In this document: one piece after another, positions 25,801 to 33,283 of the stretch
Layout: every line of letters begins with the position of its first letter
Numbering within the stretch: position 1 is the first letter of the stretch
Notes under the pieces: model-generated
What the model saw: the letters and a program-made list of their open reading frames with translations, nothing else
Database searches by the model: none
Told to the model about the DNA's origin: nothing
Program-made: the position numbers and the translations under genes
DNA from: Solirubrobacterales bacterium
Lineage (GTDB): Bacteria > Actinomycetota > Thermoleophilia > Solirubrobacterales > Solirubrobacteraceae
NCBI GenBank assembly: GCA_019239445.1
Contig: JAFAZV010000386.1
Span: forward strand, 1-36,548
Direction: 5' to 3'
DNA length: 36,548 nt

Positions 25801-27708
25801 TCATCCAACGGGGATCCTTTCGAACCTCAGGCGGAGCGGGCCGGTCGGCCCGCTGAACCTGATCGTGCGAGCGTTCGGGCTCAGGTTGAACGGAGCTGGA
25901 TAGTCGATGCCGGGAGGGGCGTCGAGAAGCAGGCCGTCGGCTGAAGTGCCAGGTACGAGGCGATAGGTCGAGCTGCCATTCAGCGTTACGTAGCGGAATT
26001 TCGCTCGTGCTAGCAGCGTACGCACCCGCTCCGACAAACTCGAGACAGTCGTGCCCTCGACTTTTACGATGAGGATTCCGCCGGGCTTGTTGGTCGGTAC
26101 CTGGTTGACCGATCCGAACCGACTGGCCACGCTCGCTACCGTCACTGGATCGCCGCAGCGGTTGCGCGTCTTGCCGAGGACCTGCCAGCGCATCGTCGCA
26201 CGCAGCTGGAGATAGTTACAGAGCATCGTGACGGTCGTCTGAGGCGGCTCCCACGCCGGCAGCCGTGAGTCGATTGCGGGCAGGGTTCCTTCAGTCAGCC
26301 GGGTGTTCTCGCGAAGAATTCGGGTCGGACCGTTCCTCCCACGTAGCGTGTCGGCATTGAGCCGGTCCAGCGTAGAGGTGTATGCGCTGTAGCTCTGAAA
26401 CACCGGCAGTGGGTCCCAGCGCAATCTGTAGAGCCACGCCACCGCCGCTTCCCATGGATCGATGTGGACAGTCTGGTCCTTAAGGAGCCCGAGCGTGCGG
26501 GGGTCGAGCCCGTAGCGCTGGCCCATGCCGATGGCAAAAAAGAACGTGGTGCGGTTACGCTGGTTTGGACTGAACAACAGGCGAAGTTGATCCACCGTCT
26601 GCCTGACATGATTCGCGGGGTTGAGGTCCGGCCTCGAGTCGCTGGGGGCAGCCGCGACTGCGAGCGTGGCCGAGCCGGCGATGGCGACGGCCCCAAGGAT
26701 CCGACTTCGACCCCAGGCAAGACCGCAGGCAAGGACGGCTGCCGTACTGAAGAAGATGACCTCGTGGTGGGCCTCCGCGCGCACGACCGCTTCCTTGTAA
26801 AGCGCGAACGCCGCCAACGCCGTCACGATGGCGGCGCCGGTGCGACGACGGCCGCGCGGCGTGGTCAGCGCCGCGGCGACCACGAGACCGATCGCGATCG
26901 CGATGATCAGGGGAACGGCCAGCTTGGAAAGCGTGGACGGGCTAGAGAGGCCCATGGCTTCGCTGTAGCCGGTGACGATCTCTGCTCCGGTGCGCACGAA
27001 CGCGGGTAGGTTTGCGATCGCCTGACCCGCGGAGAACCACGCCGCGATGAAGGTCAGCAGTCCGGCCGCGGCGAAGAGCGGGAGAAACCTCCGCCAGTCG
27101 CGCCGCGCGCACAACGACAGCGCACACAAGGCCCAAATCACGGGACCAGATCGAAGCTCGACCAAGTTTTCGATCGCGCCTAAGCACGCGCCGCCGACGG
27201 CGACCAACCAGACGGCGCAGCCAGACTGCTCCTCGGACAAAGCGACAAGGCACCAGATCGCCGCCAAGACGAGCGCGAGGTCACGGGCAGGGGTGGCAAG
27301 CAGTACCAGCGTGGTGAAGAGGACCGCCCACGGCAGCCGAAAGCTTCGACCAAGTGCCCAGACGAGCGACACGCACAGGGCGACGTAGAGAAGCGCGGAG
27401 TACAGGAACCCCAGCACGGCCAAATCCGGGTACCACAACCATGGCTGTCTCAGAAAAGCCAAAGGTCCGTAGGTGAACACGACATGCGTGCCGAAGTGCA
27501 TCCCGCGGTGGGCAGCCATGTACATCGCCGCCCACCAGCTCTCATCGAGCCCTGACGCTGGAGGCGCGAAGGCGATTGTCCAGCTGAGCACGGCGACGAC
27601 GGTGCCGAGCAGCCAAATGGAACCCAGGGCGGGCCAGATCCGGTCTGCGATTCTCTGCGCACGGCCGAACTTGGGGTGCCTGCGCGCTTCGACGGACACG
27701 GCGGGCAT
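25801..27708 (-). CDS. Polytopic membrane protein with large C-terminal soluble domain, unrecognised
   Basis: The 635-residue protein has about ten hydrophobic segments in the first 370 residues (the first about 27-49) followed by a mostly hydrophilic region of about 260 residues. The segment after the first membrane helix, GLDESWWAAMYMAAHRG and then FGTHVVFTYGPLAFL, places an acidic residue in the first extracytoplasmic loop, as in GT-C glycosyltransferases, so a lipid-linked glycosyltransferase role is possible. No family can be assigned with confidence. The start ATG at 27708 is uncertain (GTG 12 bases downstream). It is upstream of the SDR but separated by 174 bases with its own -10 candidate, so it probably stands alone. 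Confidence 0.7.
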   Translation of the reverse strand: MPAVSVEARRHPKFGRAQRIADRIWPALGSIWLLGTVVAVLSWTIAFAPPASGLDESWWAAMYMAAHRGMHFGTHVVFTYGPLAFLRQPWLWYPDLAVLGFLYSALLYVALCVSLVWALGRSFRLPWAVLFTTLVLLATPARDLALVLAAIWCLVALSEEQSGCAVWLVAVGGACLGAIENLVELRSGPVIWALCALSLCARRDWRRFLPLFAAAGLLTFIAAWFSAGQAIANLPAFVRTGAEIVTGYSEAMGLSSPSTLSKLAVPLIIAIAIGLVVAAALTTPRGRRRTGAAIVTALAAFALYKEAVVRAEAHHEVIFFSTAAVLACGLAWGRSRILGAVAIAGSATLAVAAAPSDSRPDLNPANHVRQTVDQLRLLFSPNQRNRTTFFFAIGMGQRYGLDPRTLGLLKDQTVHIDPWEAAVAWLYRLRWDPLPVFQSYSAYTSTLDRLNADTLRGRNGPTRILRENTRLTEGTLPAIDSRLPAWEPPQTTVTMLCNYLQLRATMRWQVLGKTRNRCGDPVTVASVASRFGSVNQVPTNKPGGILIVKVEGTTVSSLSERVRTLLARAKFRYVTLNGSSTYRLVPGTSADGLLLDAPPGIDYPAPFNLSPNARTIRFSGPTGPLRLRFERIPVG

Positions 27709-28103
27709 CGTACCCGGCCCCCAAACAACTCGAGGCCCGGCTCGTGGGTGCGGTTCCGAGCGATGGACTCAGGTACAGCCGGTGATTAGTCGGTGAAGGC
27801 GCCGACCTCGCTCGGGCGACAGAGCGCCGTTTCTAGTTGAACTGGGCGGCGTCTATGCCGGTGACAACTTGACCTCGGGTGACAACGCCGTCGTTACTGT
27901 GGGGAGTGAGTTCTATATCCGCGGTCAGGCGGTGTTGCTTGCTAGATGGTGTAGACCGAGCGCGCTCAGTCGGGCAGGTTGCTCAGCGACGTCGGCGAGA
28001 CCTCGGGAAGCCGGCTGGACCGTCTGACGGGGGAAGGATCGGGCCGCGCAGGACTCCCGCGGGTTATAGTTGAGAGATCAACATCGAGGAAAGGGGAAAT
28101 AGC
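27709..28103. other. 395-base stretch without a gene
   Basis: This gap between the divergent membrane protein and doxX holds no convincing open frame, tRNA or mobile-element end. It contains a direct repeat GGTGACAAC at 27860-27868 and 27878-27886 (18-base period), a TATATC at 27914-27919, and the doxX promoter region near its end. Short open frames present (for example 27879-28073 plus) have no ribosome-binding site or recognisable sequence. Confidence 0.6.
28065..28082 (+). promoter_or_regulatory. doxX -10 box with overlapping GTTGA-N4-TCAAC palindrome
   Basis: TATAGT (28065-28070) is a good -10 box, 34 bases before the doxX ATG. It overlaps an inverted repeat with arms GTTGA (28069-28073) and TCAAC (28078-28082), placed where transcription should start. 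No clear -35 box is present. A repressor bound here would block initiation; its identity is unknown. Confidence 0.4.
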
Positions 28104-28664
28104 ATGAAGATCGGTCGCCTGTCGCTGCGCTTGACGCTGGGAGCGTTCTTCGTCGGGCACGGAACGCAGAAGCTGTTCGGCTGGTTCGGGGGTCACGGGC
28201 TCGAGGGTACAGGGCAGTTCTTCGAGCAGCTCGGGCTACGTCCCGGCCGCCACCACGCGGCCGCTGCCGGCGCCGCGGAGACGGCTGGAGGAGCGCTCAT
28301 GCTCGCCGGGCTGGCCACCCCGCTCGCCGCGTCGACGGTGACGTCGGTGATGCTGACCGCGATTAACCGGGTGCACCGCAAGAATGGCCCCTGGGTCTCG
28401 AACGGCGGCTATGAGTACAACGTCGTGCTGATCGCGGCGGCCGCGGCGCTGGCTGAGGTCGGACCGGGTCCGTTGTCGCTCGACGAGGCACTCGGCAGCG
28501 ATCTTCATGGGCCGGGTTGGGCTCTCGCCGCGCTGCTCGGCGGCGTGGCCGGCGCAGCCGGTGCGCATGTGTACGCGCAGCGCTCAGCACCTCCCGCCGC
28601 TCCGACGGTCGACACCGCAGCCGCCGACGAGGTCGCGGCCGAACAGCCTCAGCCAGTGGTCTGA
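28104..28664 (+). CDS. DoxX family membrane protein
   Basis: The 186-residue protein is an integral membrane DoxX protein: LSLRLTLGAFFVGHGTQKLFG in the first segment is the family hallmark, followed by a charged loop and hydrophobic segments near 54-73, 105-120 and 137-156. DoxX-type proteins are associated with thiol, sulfur or quinone redox and oxidative stress, for example in mycobacterial complexes with SodA and SseA; the exact reaction here is unknown. A good Shine-Dalgarno (AAAGGGGAAA) precedes the ATG. The C-terminal 30 residues are Ala/Pro/Glu-rich and probably cytoplasmic or disordered. It converges on the B12-binding gene with a 29-base gap. Confidence 0.9.
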   Translation: MKIGRLSLRLTLGAFFVGHGTQKLFGWFGGHGLEGTGQFFEQLGLRPGRHHAAAAGAAETAGGALMLAGLATPLAASTVTSVMLTAINRVHRKNGPWVSNGGYEYNVVLIAAAAALAEVGPGPLSLDEALGSDLHGPGWALAALLGGVAGAAGAHVYAQRSAPPAAPTVDTAAADEVAAEQPQPVV

Positions 28665-28693
28665 GGGGCGCTGGCGGGGTCGCCGTCGATGCG

Positions 28694-29380
28694 CTAGTTC
28701 TGACTCGCTCGCTGGACGATCGCGTCGACCGTCTCGACGGCCTCGGACACGCGCCGGCAGACCCGGATCTGCGGGCGCATATGCTCCTCGGCCATCGGGT
28801 CACGGCCGCCGATCACGAATCCGGTCGATGGTCGGTGAGCTCGCACGGCATCGATCGCGCTGAGCAGCCGATCGCGCCCGGGCATCGTCGAGCTCAAGCA
28901 GATGACATCCGGCTCGTGGTGACGAGCAGCCGCGGCGAGGGCGTCGGCGGGCACGTCTGGTCCCAGCATGATCGTTTCATAACCGGCGGCGCGAACGAGG
29001 TTGGCCACCATGCGCAGGGCGACGACGTGCAGCTCGCCGGCTGGTGCGGCGAGCATCACCCGGCGCCGGAGGCGGGCGTCAGCTACGCGCTGAGCCTCGC
29101 GCTGCAGCGCCACGACCCGGAGCGAGATCTCGGTGGCGATGTGTTCGTCGGCCACGGTGATCTCGCCGCGCTCCCAAAGTTCACCCACACGCCACAGCGC
29201 CGTCGCGATCAGCTGCTCGTCGATCTCGGACGTGGTGAGGCTCGCGTCCATTGCTTCCCGGATCGTGCTCTCGGCAGCGATCTCGTCGCCCGAAAGCAGC
29301 GCCGAGGCAAATGCTTGCGCCAGCTCTCTGACCTTTTCCTGCCGGGATCCGCGCGAGCCGTGTTCTCGATCGTGGCTCAT
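28694..29380 (-). CDS. Stand-alone cobalamin-binding protein with CarH-type photoreceptor motifs
   Basis: The 228-residue cytoplasmic protein has a four-helix cap (about 15-100) and a Rossmann-like B12-binding domain (about 106-225). The cap contains W69-x9-E79-H80, the W-x9-EH signature of CarH-type adenosylcobalamin light sensors, and the B12 domain has E116-x-H118 (GELHVVALRM) where CarH has the E-x-H-x-x-G lower-ligand motif. Here the final Gly is Ala121. CarH and LitR normally carry an N-terminal MerR DNA-binding domain of about 70 residues; only about 14 residues precede the cap here, so DNA binding is not expected. It is 20 bases downstream of the permease-YHS gene, same strand, so probably cotranscribed. 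A methyltransferase corrinoid protein is the alternative. Confidence 0.85.
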   Translation of the reverse strand: MSHDREHGSRGSRQEKVRELAQAFASALLSGDEIAAESTIREAMDASLTTSEIDEQLIATALWRVGELWERGEITVADEHIATEISLRVVALQREAQRVADARLRRRVMLAAPAGELHVVALRMVANLVRAAGYETIMLGPDVPADALAAAARHHEPDVICLSSTMPGRDRLLSAIDAVRAHRPSTGFVIGGRDPMAEEHMRPQIRVCRRVSEAVETVDAIVQRASQN

Positions 29381-29400
29381 CTCCCTCGCCGCGACTCACC

Positions 29401-30690
29401 TTACTCCTGCTTGCCACGGGAGCCCGTTGGCGAGCGAGCGCGCAGACGCTCACCGTGCGCGGCGGACTGCACGTGCCGGCCGGGCAGGTTCCGGAAGTCA
29501 TCGCGGCAGTCGCTCGAGCAGAAGTAGTAGGTCTCCTCGCCGAGCTGCCTCTGAAAGGCCTTAGCGCGATCGACCTTCATCCCGCAAACGGGATCCGTGA
29601 CGCCGCGGCGAGCCGTGAGCCAGAACATGGCTCCGAAGATCAGGAGGCCGAAGACGTTGAGCGCGAGCTTGTAGTTCAGCCGGACCGAGCTGAAGATGTC
29701 TCCCCGGGTGGGCCGCGGCCCACTCGGGATCAGTCCGACGGCGCTGAAGACCCCACCGACCGCGAGCGCCGCGATCACCATCGTGGCGAACATCAGAAGC
29801 GTGATTCGAACCGTGAACCGCGTGCCGTAGTACTTACGGTAGATCAACAGGATCGGTATGACGATCAGGTCGGCGAACAGGAATGCGAGCACGCCCGCGA
29901 AGGAGATTCCGCCTGACCAGAGAACGGCGGCCAGGGGAACGTTGCCCACGGAGCAGACGAAGCTGATCACCGCGATGATCGGTCCGATGAGCACGTTCTC
30001 GATCGTCGGCAGCGGCGCGGGGGCGTCGTGGATGAAGAGGCTCTCGAAGAAGCCGTTGCCGAACTGAGCGATGAAGCCGGCGAGCAGGAATCCGATCGTG
30101 ATCTCCTTCCACAGCATCTGCCAGTCGCCGCGGAAATTGTGCGCGACGTCGGACCACGCTCGCGCGGAAGTCAGCCGCTCGCGCCACGGCAGCTGCTCGC
30201 CGGCCGCGTGATGCTGATGGCCGCTGTCTGCTGCCTGCGCGTGCTGGCGCGCCTCCTGCTCGAGCCGGCGGCTGACGAACAGCCGCAGCAGTAGCGTCAT
30301 CAGAACGATCATCACGATCCCGCCGACGTATTCGGCCACCGTGAACTGCCAGCCGATCAGCACCCACAACACCAGCCCGAGCTCCCAGACGAGGTTCGTC
30401 GAGGCGAACTGGAACGCGAGCGTGCTTGCTGCCGAGGCGCCTTTCTGAAACAGCGACTTGGCGATCGCGATCGCGGCGTAGGAGCAGGACGAGGACGCTG
30501 CGCCGAGCCCCGTGCTCCAGCCCACCGACCGCGCGCCGGAGCCGCTCATCAGCGCTTCGATGCGCGCCCGCGGCACCCACGCTTGCACGAGCGCCGAGAT
30601 CACGAACCCGAGCACGAGCGCCCACCAGACCTCCCAGGCCATCAGGAACGAGTCTCTGAGGCCGTGCCAGATTACTTCGAGAACGTCCAT
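29401..30690 (-). CDS. DUF318/YraQ-type permease fused to C-terminal YHS domain, probable metal transporter
   Basis: The 429-residue protein has eight or more membrane segments with the permease signature SSSCSYAAIAIAKS (about 65-79), a His-rich cytoplasmic loop (SGHQHHAAG, about 151-159) and a C-terminal YHS metal-binding domain (about 364-403: DPVCGMKVD and YYFCSSDC). YraQ/ArsP permeases export metal or metalloid compounds; the YHS and His loop suggest copper or a similar ion. The ATG at 30690 is preferred: the frame is open to 30786, but that would cross the CsoR operator and overlap csoR. It is divergent from csoR and followed by the B12-binding gene. Confidence 0.88.
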   Translation of the reverse strand: MDVLEVIWHGLRDSFLMAWEVWWALVLGFVISALVQAWVPRARIEALMSGSGARSVGWSTGLGAASSSCSYAAIAIAKSLFQKGASAASTLAFQFASTNLVWELGLVLWVLIGWQFTVAEYVGGIVMIVLMTLLLRLFVSRRLEQEARQHAQAADSGHQHHAAGEQLPWRERLTSARAWSDVAHNFRGDWQMLWKEITIGFLLAGFIAQFGNGFFESLFIHDAPAPLPTIENVLIGPIIAVISFVCSVGNVPLAAVLWSGGISFAGVLAFLFADLIVIPILLIYRKYYGTRFTVRITLLMFATMVIAALAVGGVFSAVGLIPSGPRPTRGDIFSSVRLNYKLALNVFGLLIFGAMFWLTARRGVTDPVCGMKVDRAKAFQRQLGEETYYFCSSDCRDDFRNLPGRHVQSAAHGERLRARSPTGSRGKQE

Positions 30691-30714
30691 CGACCGCAAC
30701 CAAACGACGCCATA

Positions 30715-30729
30715 TACCCCTACAGGGTA
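30715..30729. promoter_or_regulatory. CsoR operator-like palindrome
   Basis: TACCC (30715-30719) and GGGTA (30725-30729) form a perfect palindrome around five bases, like the G/C-tract operators of copper-sensing CsoR. It lies in the divergent permease/csoR gap. On the minus strand a TATATG (complement of 30711-30716) overlaps its edge as possible -10 of the permease gene, so a bound CsoR would block both promoters and release them with metal. Confidence 0.7.
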
Positions 30730-30733
30730 ATGG

Positions 30734-30739
30734 TACAGT
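30734..30739 (+). promoter_or_regulatory. csoR -10 box implying leaderless transcript
   Basis: TACAGT lies 7 bases before the csoR ATG at 30747. Transcription from this box would begin at or next to the A of the start codon, and no Shine-Dalgarno precedes it, so csoR is probably translated from a leaderless mRNA, a common actinobacterial mode. The -35 position falls near 30711-30716 (CATATA), a poor match. Confidence 0.5.
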
Positions 30740-30746
30740 ACGCGAT

Positions 30747-31043
30747 ATGTCCGAGGTCCAAGGCCCCACGCGGGGCTATACCGCAAGCAAGGACCAGCTG
30801 CTTGCCCGACTCGGCCGGATCGAGGGCCAAATTCGCGGCATCGGCGGGATGGTGCAGGCGGACCGCTACTGCATCGACATCCTCACGCAGATCAGCGCAG
30901 CCCAGGCCGCGCTGGACAAGGTCGCGCTCGGCTTACTCGACGATCACGCCCACCATTGTGTGCTCGGCGCGGAGGAAGAGAACCGCGACGCCAAGACCGA
31001 CGAGCTGCTGGCCGCGGTGGCGCGGTTGATGCGACGCCGCTGA
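30747..31043 (+). CDS. csoR: CsoR family metal-sensing repressor, copper-type
   Basis: The 98-residue all-helical repressor has the DUF156/CsoR pattern LLARLGRIEGQIRGIGGMV (19-36) and the copper triad Cys42 (RYCIDIL), His67 and Cys71 (H-x3-C), as in Mycobacterium CsoR. Apo-CsoR binds DNA and metal binding releases it. It is divergent from the permease-YHS gene over a palindromic operator, so it should regulate that gene and itself. FrmR or RcnR, which share the fold, differ in ligand residues; the C-H-C set favours Cu(I). The ATG at 30747 gives the standard length. Confidence 0.95.
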   Translation: MSEVQGPTRGYTASKDQLLARLGRIEGQIRGIGGMVQADRYCIDILTQISAAQAALDKVALGLLDDHAHHCVLGAEEENRDAKTDELLAAVARLMRRR

Positions 31044-31089
31044 CTCTCGAGGGGGCATCCGGAGCGTGCCGAGGCCGTAGACTCGGTCG

Positions 31090-31962
31090 GTGCTCGGACC
31101 CGCCGCGGCCCAGATCGAGACCTACCGCCGTGACGGCTTTCTGATCGTCGAGCAGTTCGTCGATCCTGGCGAGCTGGAGCTGATTCGCGAGCGCTTCGCG
31201 CGCGTATTCGAGCACGAGTGGGAAACCGGCCTTGCCCCCGACGAAGTGAACTACGTACCTGGCGCGACTCCGCCCGATCTAACGCGTCAGCTCTGCAACG
31301 TGTGGAAAGCCGACCGGGTTCTCGCGTCAGTTGTGCTCTCCGATCAGGTCGGCGAGTTTGCCGCGCGCCTGGCCGGACTACCCGGCGCCAGGATCGCGCA
31401 GGACAACGCGATCTGGAAGCCGCCCTCGGGCAAGGCGCTCTTGTGTCATCAGGATGCCGCGTATCTCGACCATCTCGATCCGCCGAACATGACCACCTGC
31501 TGGATGGCGCTCGACGACACGACTGCGGACGGCGGGACGATCTACTACGTCCGCGGCTCGCACCGGTGGCCGCACGCTCCGCTTGGTGGCACTTTTCACG
31601 CTCCGGATGATTGGCTCGCGCACGTGCGCAGCGCCGCACCGGCGGGATCGCAGCTCGAGCTCGTGCCGATCGAAGTTCCGGCTGGCGGCGCGGCGTTCCA
31701 CGACGGGTGGACCTTCCACGGCAGCCCGCCCAATCAGCGGGAGGATGCCGACCGGCGCTCGATCATCAGCCACATGATCTCGACCCAGACGCGTTGGAAT
31801 CCGGAGCACGCGCACCCGATCTATTCTCGCTATCGCAGACCCGGTGAGCGGGAACTCGACGAAGCGTTCTTCCCAATCCTGTGGCAGGACGGCTACCGCT
31901 CCGAGTGGCTGGGCGACTACTGCATCACACCGGCTGGGATGAGGCAGCTGCCGACTTTCTGA
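31090..31962 (+). CDS. Phytanoyl-CoA dioxygenase (PhyH) family Fe(II)/2-oxoglutarate oxygenase
   Basis: The 290-residue enzyme has the PhyH facial triad: His120-x-Asp122 in LLCHQDAAY and distal His210 in FHGSPPN, with Arg222/Arg223 for 2-oxoglutarate. Such enzymes hydroxylate varied small molecules, lipids or antibiotics. The start is the GTG at 31090, 46 bases after csoR, without a strong Shine-Dalgarno. It converges on crtY with 16 bases between stops, so it borders the carotenoid genes; oxidation of a terpenoid or lipid is possible but not shown. Ectoine hydroxylase is unlikely because the ectoine-type signature and ect genes are absent. Confidence 0.88.
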   Translation: MLGPAAAQIETYRRDGFLIVEQFVDPGELELIRERFARVFEHEWETGLAPDEVNYVPGATPPDLTRQLCNVWKADRVLASVVLSDQVGEFAARLAGLPGARIAQDNAIWKPPSGKALLCHQDAAYLDHLDPPNMTTCWMALDDTTADGGTIYYVRGSHRWPHAPLGGTFHAPDDWLAHVRSAAPAGSQLELVPIEVPAGGAAFHDGWTFHGSPPNQREDADRRSIISHMISTQTRWNPEHAHPIYSRYRRPGERELDEAFFPILWQDGYRSEWLGDYCITPAGMRQLPTF

Positions 31963-31978
31963 CCGCTCACACCCGGAG

Positions 31979-33193
31979 TCAGCGCGCGCTCCGCGAGGGG
32001 GACGCGGTCGCGGTGACAAGCGCCGCGCTGATCATGTGGCGCTTGGGCAACGCGGAGAGAATCTGAGCTTCGTCGCGTGTGGAGCTCACGTCGGTCATGA
32101 AGCGCGCCATCGCATCGGCGGGAACGGTTCGCGCCAGCGACACGAACATCTCCTCGCTCGCGTGACGGCGTGAGTGCAAAGCTGTCAGGAAGATCTTATC
32201 GAGCAGCCTGAACCGCGCCGGCCCGACCGACCGCGGAAGCGGTCGTCCGGCGGCAAACGCTTCCGCAATGCGGCTGACATGACGTTGGATGCGCGTGAAC
32301 GCGTAGCCGCTGGACGGGCGTATGGCTCCGGCGGCGGCACCGACGGCGTGCACTCTGGGCCCCCGATGGGTCGCAAAGGGATAGGTGGTCATCGGGATGA
32401 GCCCGCGTTCCTCGCGTAACACTCGCCACTGGCGAGCACGCCAGCGTTCTCCGAGTTCCGCCTCGAGCGTCATCCGTCGCTCCGCGGTGGGGGGGCCGCC
32501 GATCCCGATCGTCGTGTGCTCGACGAGCGCCCGCGTGGGCGAGAACGGAAGCACGTACATGAAGCAGACCCCACCTTCGTCGCCGGCGCGAAAGTCCATG
32601 AGCGTCATGATCGACGGATCGAAGACGGGCCGGTCGACCTCGACTTCCCAGCCCAGGAAGCGCTGAACGAGCTCGACCTCGCCCGCGGGGCGGGAACGCA
32701 CCAGGGGGCTGCGAGCGCCCATCGCGTCGAAGACGTGGTCCGCCTCGAACGTCGCGCCGGCGGTCCGAACTTTGGGATGCTCGCCGGAGGGATCGACGCC
32801 CAGCACGGTGCAACCGGTGAGCACTTCGACGTTTGGGGCCTCGGCGAGACGATCGAGCGCGGCTTCGTACACGACACGTGCGTCCAGATGGATGTAAGGA
32901 TGCCGCGCGGGGCGCGCGACGACGTCCTGCTCGCGCCAGCGTGTACGCCAGGCCCACCAGGACTGCGAGGCCAGAGGCGCGAACCGCAGCGGGCCGGTGA
33001 GCCACGTGCACCACGTGCGGTCACGCTCCCATGTACGACGGCGATCCACGAGCACGATCGGCTGGCTGACGCCGGCGTCCAGGAGCGCGTTCGCCAGCGA
33101 CAGCCCGGACAGTCCCGCACCCAGGATCGCGATCGGTCCCTCCTCGCTGCGAGGTTCGACCGCAGGCTGGGATCGCGCCACCGCGGCGCTCAA
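31979..33193 (-). CDS. crtY: Lycopene beta-cyclase, CrtY type
   Basis: The 404-residue flavoprotein cyclises the ends of lycopene to beta-rings. It has the FAD motif ILGAGLSGLSLA, the bacterial cyclase motif FLGWEVEVD followed by MDFRAGDEGG, FMYVLPFS, and GAAAGAIRPSSGYAF near the C-terminal side. The TTG at 33193 is chosen because a perfect AGGAGG (complement of 33200-33205) lies 6 bases upstream; the frame stays open to a TTG at 33265, but that has no ribosome-binding site and would add 24 basic residues ahead of the normal N-terminus. It is divergent from crtI-crtB and converges on the PhyH gene. Confidence 0.93.
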   Translation of the reverse strand: MSAAVARSQPAVEPRSEEGPIAILGAGLSGLSLANALLDAGVSQPIVLVDRRRTWERDRTWCTWLTGPLRFAPLASQSWWAWRTRWREQDVVARPARHPYIHLDARVVYEAALDRLAEAPNVEVLTGCTVLGVDPSGEHPKVRTAGATFEADHVFDAMGARSPLVRSRPAGEVELVQRFLGWEVEVDRPVFDPSIMTLMDFRAGDEGGVCFMYVLPFSPTRALVEHTTIGIGGPPTAERRMTLEAELGERWRARQWRVLREERGLIPMTTYPFATHRGPRVHAVGAAAGAIRPSSGYAFTRIQRHVSRIAEAFAAGRPLPRSVGPARFRLLDKIFLTALHSRRHASEEMFVSLARTVPADAMARFMTDVSSTRDEAQILSALPKRHMISAALVTATASPSRSAR

Positions 33194-33253
33194 CGGACTC
33201 CTCCTCGGACCCGGCTGCCTCGCTCGAAAGACGCGGTCACGACCGAACAGGAT

Positions 33254-33269
33254 AACCGGCTTCAACCGG
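33254..33269. repeat. Direct repeat AACCGG with 10-base period
   Basis: AACCGG occurs at 33254-33259 and 33264-33269, so the two copies lie one helical turn apart. They are in the crtY 5' leader on the minus strand, 15 bases from the crt palindrome. Helical phasing is typical of regulator half-sites, but two hexamers in GC-rich DNA can arise by chance. Confidence 0.4.
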
Positions 33270-33283
33270 ACGTGTAGTAGATT

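Noticed and set aside
27709-28103. tRNA or insertion-sequence remnant in the gene-free gap
   Set aside because: No T-loop GGTTCRANYCC, no terminal inverted repeats and no transposase-like frame were seen.
33194-33265. Longer CrtY start at the TTG at 33265
   Set aside because: No ribosome-binding site there, while the TTG at 33193 has a perfect AGGAGG at good spacing and gives the usual N-terminus.
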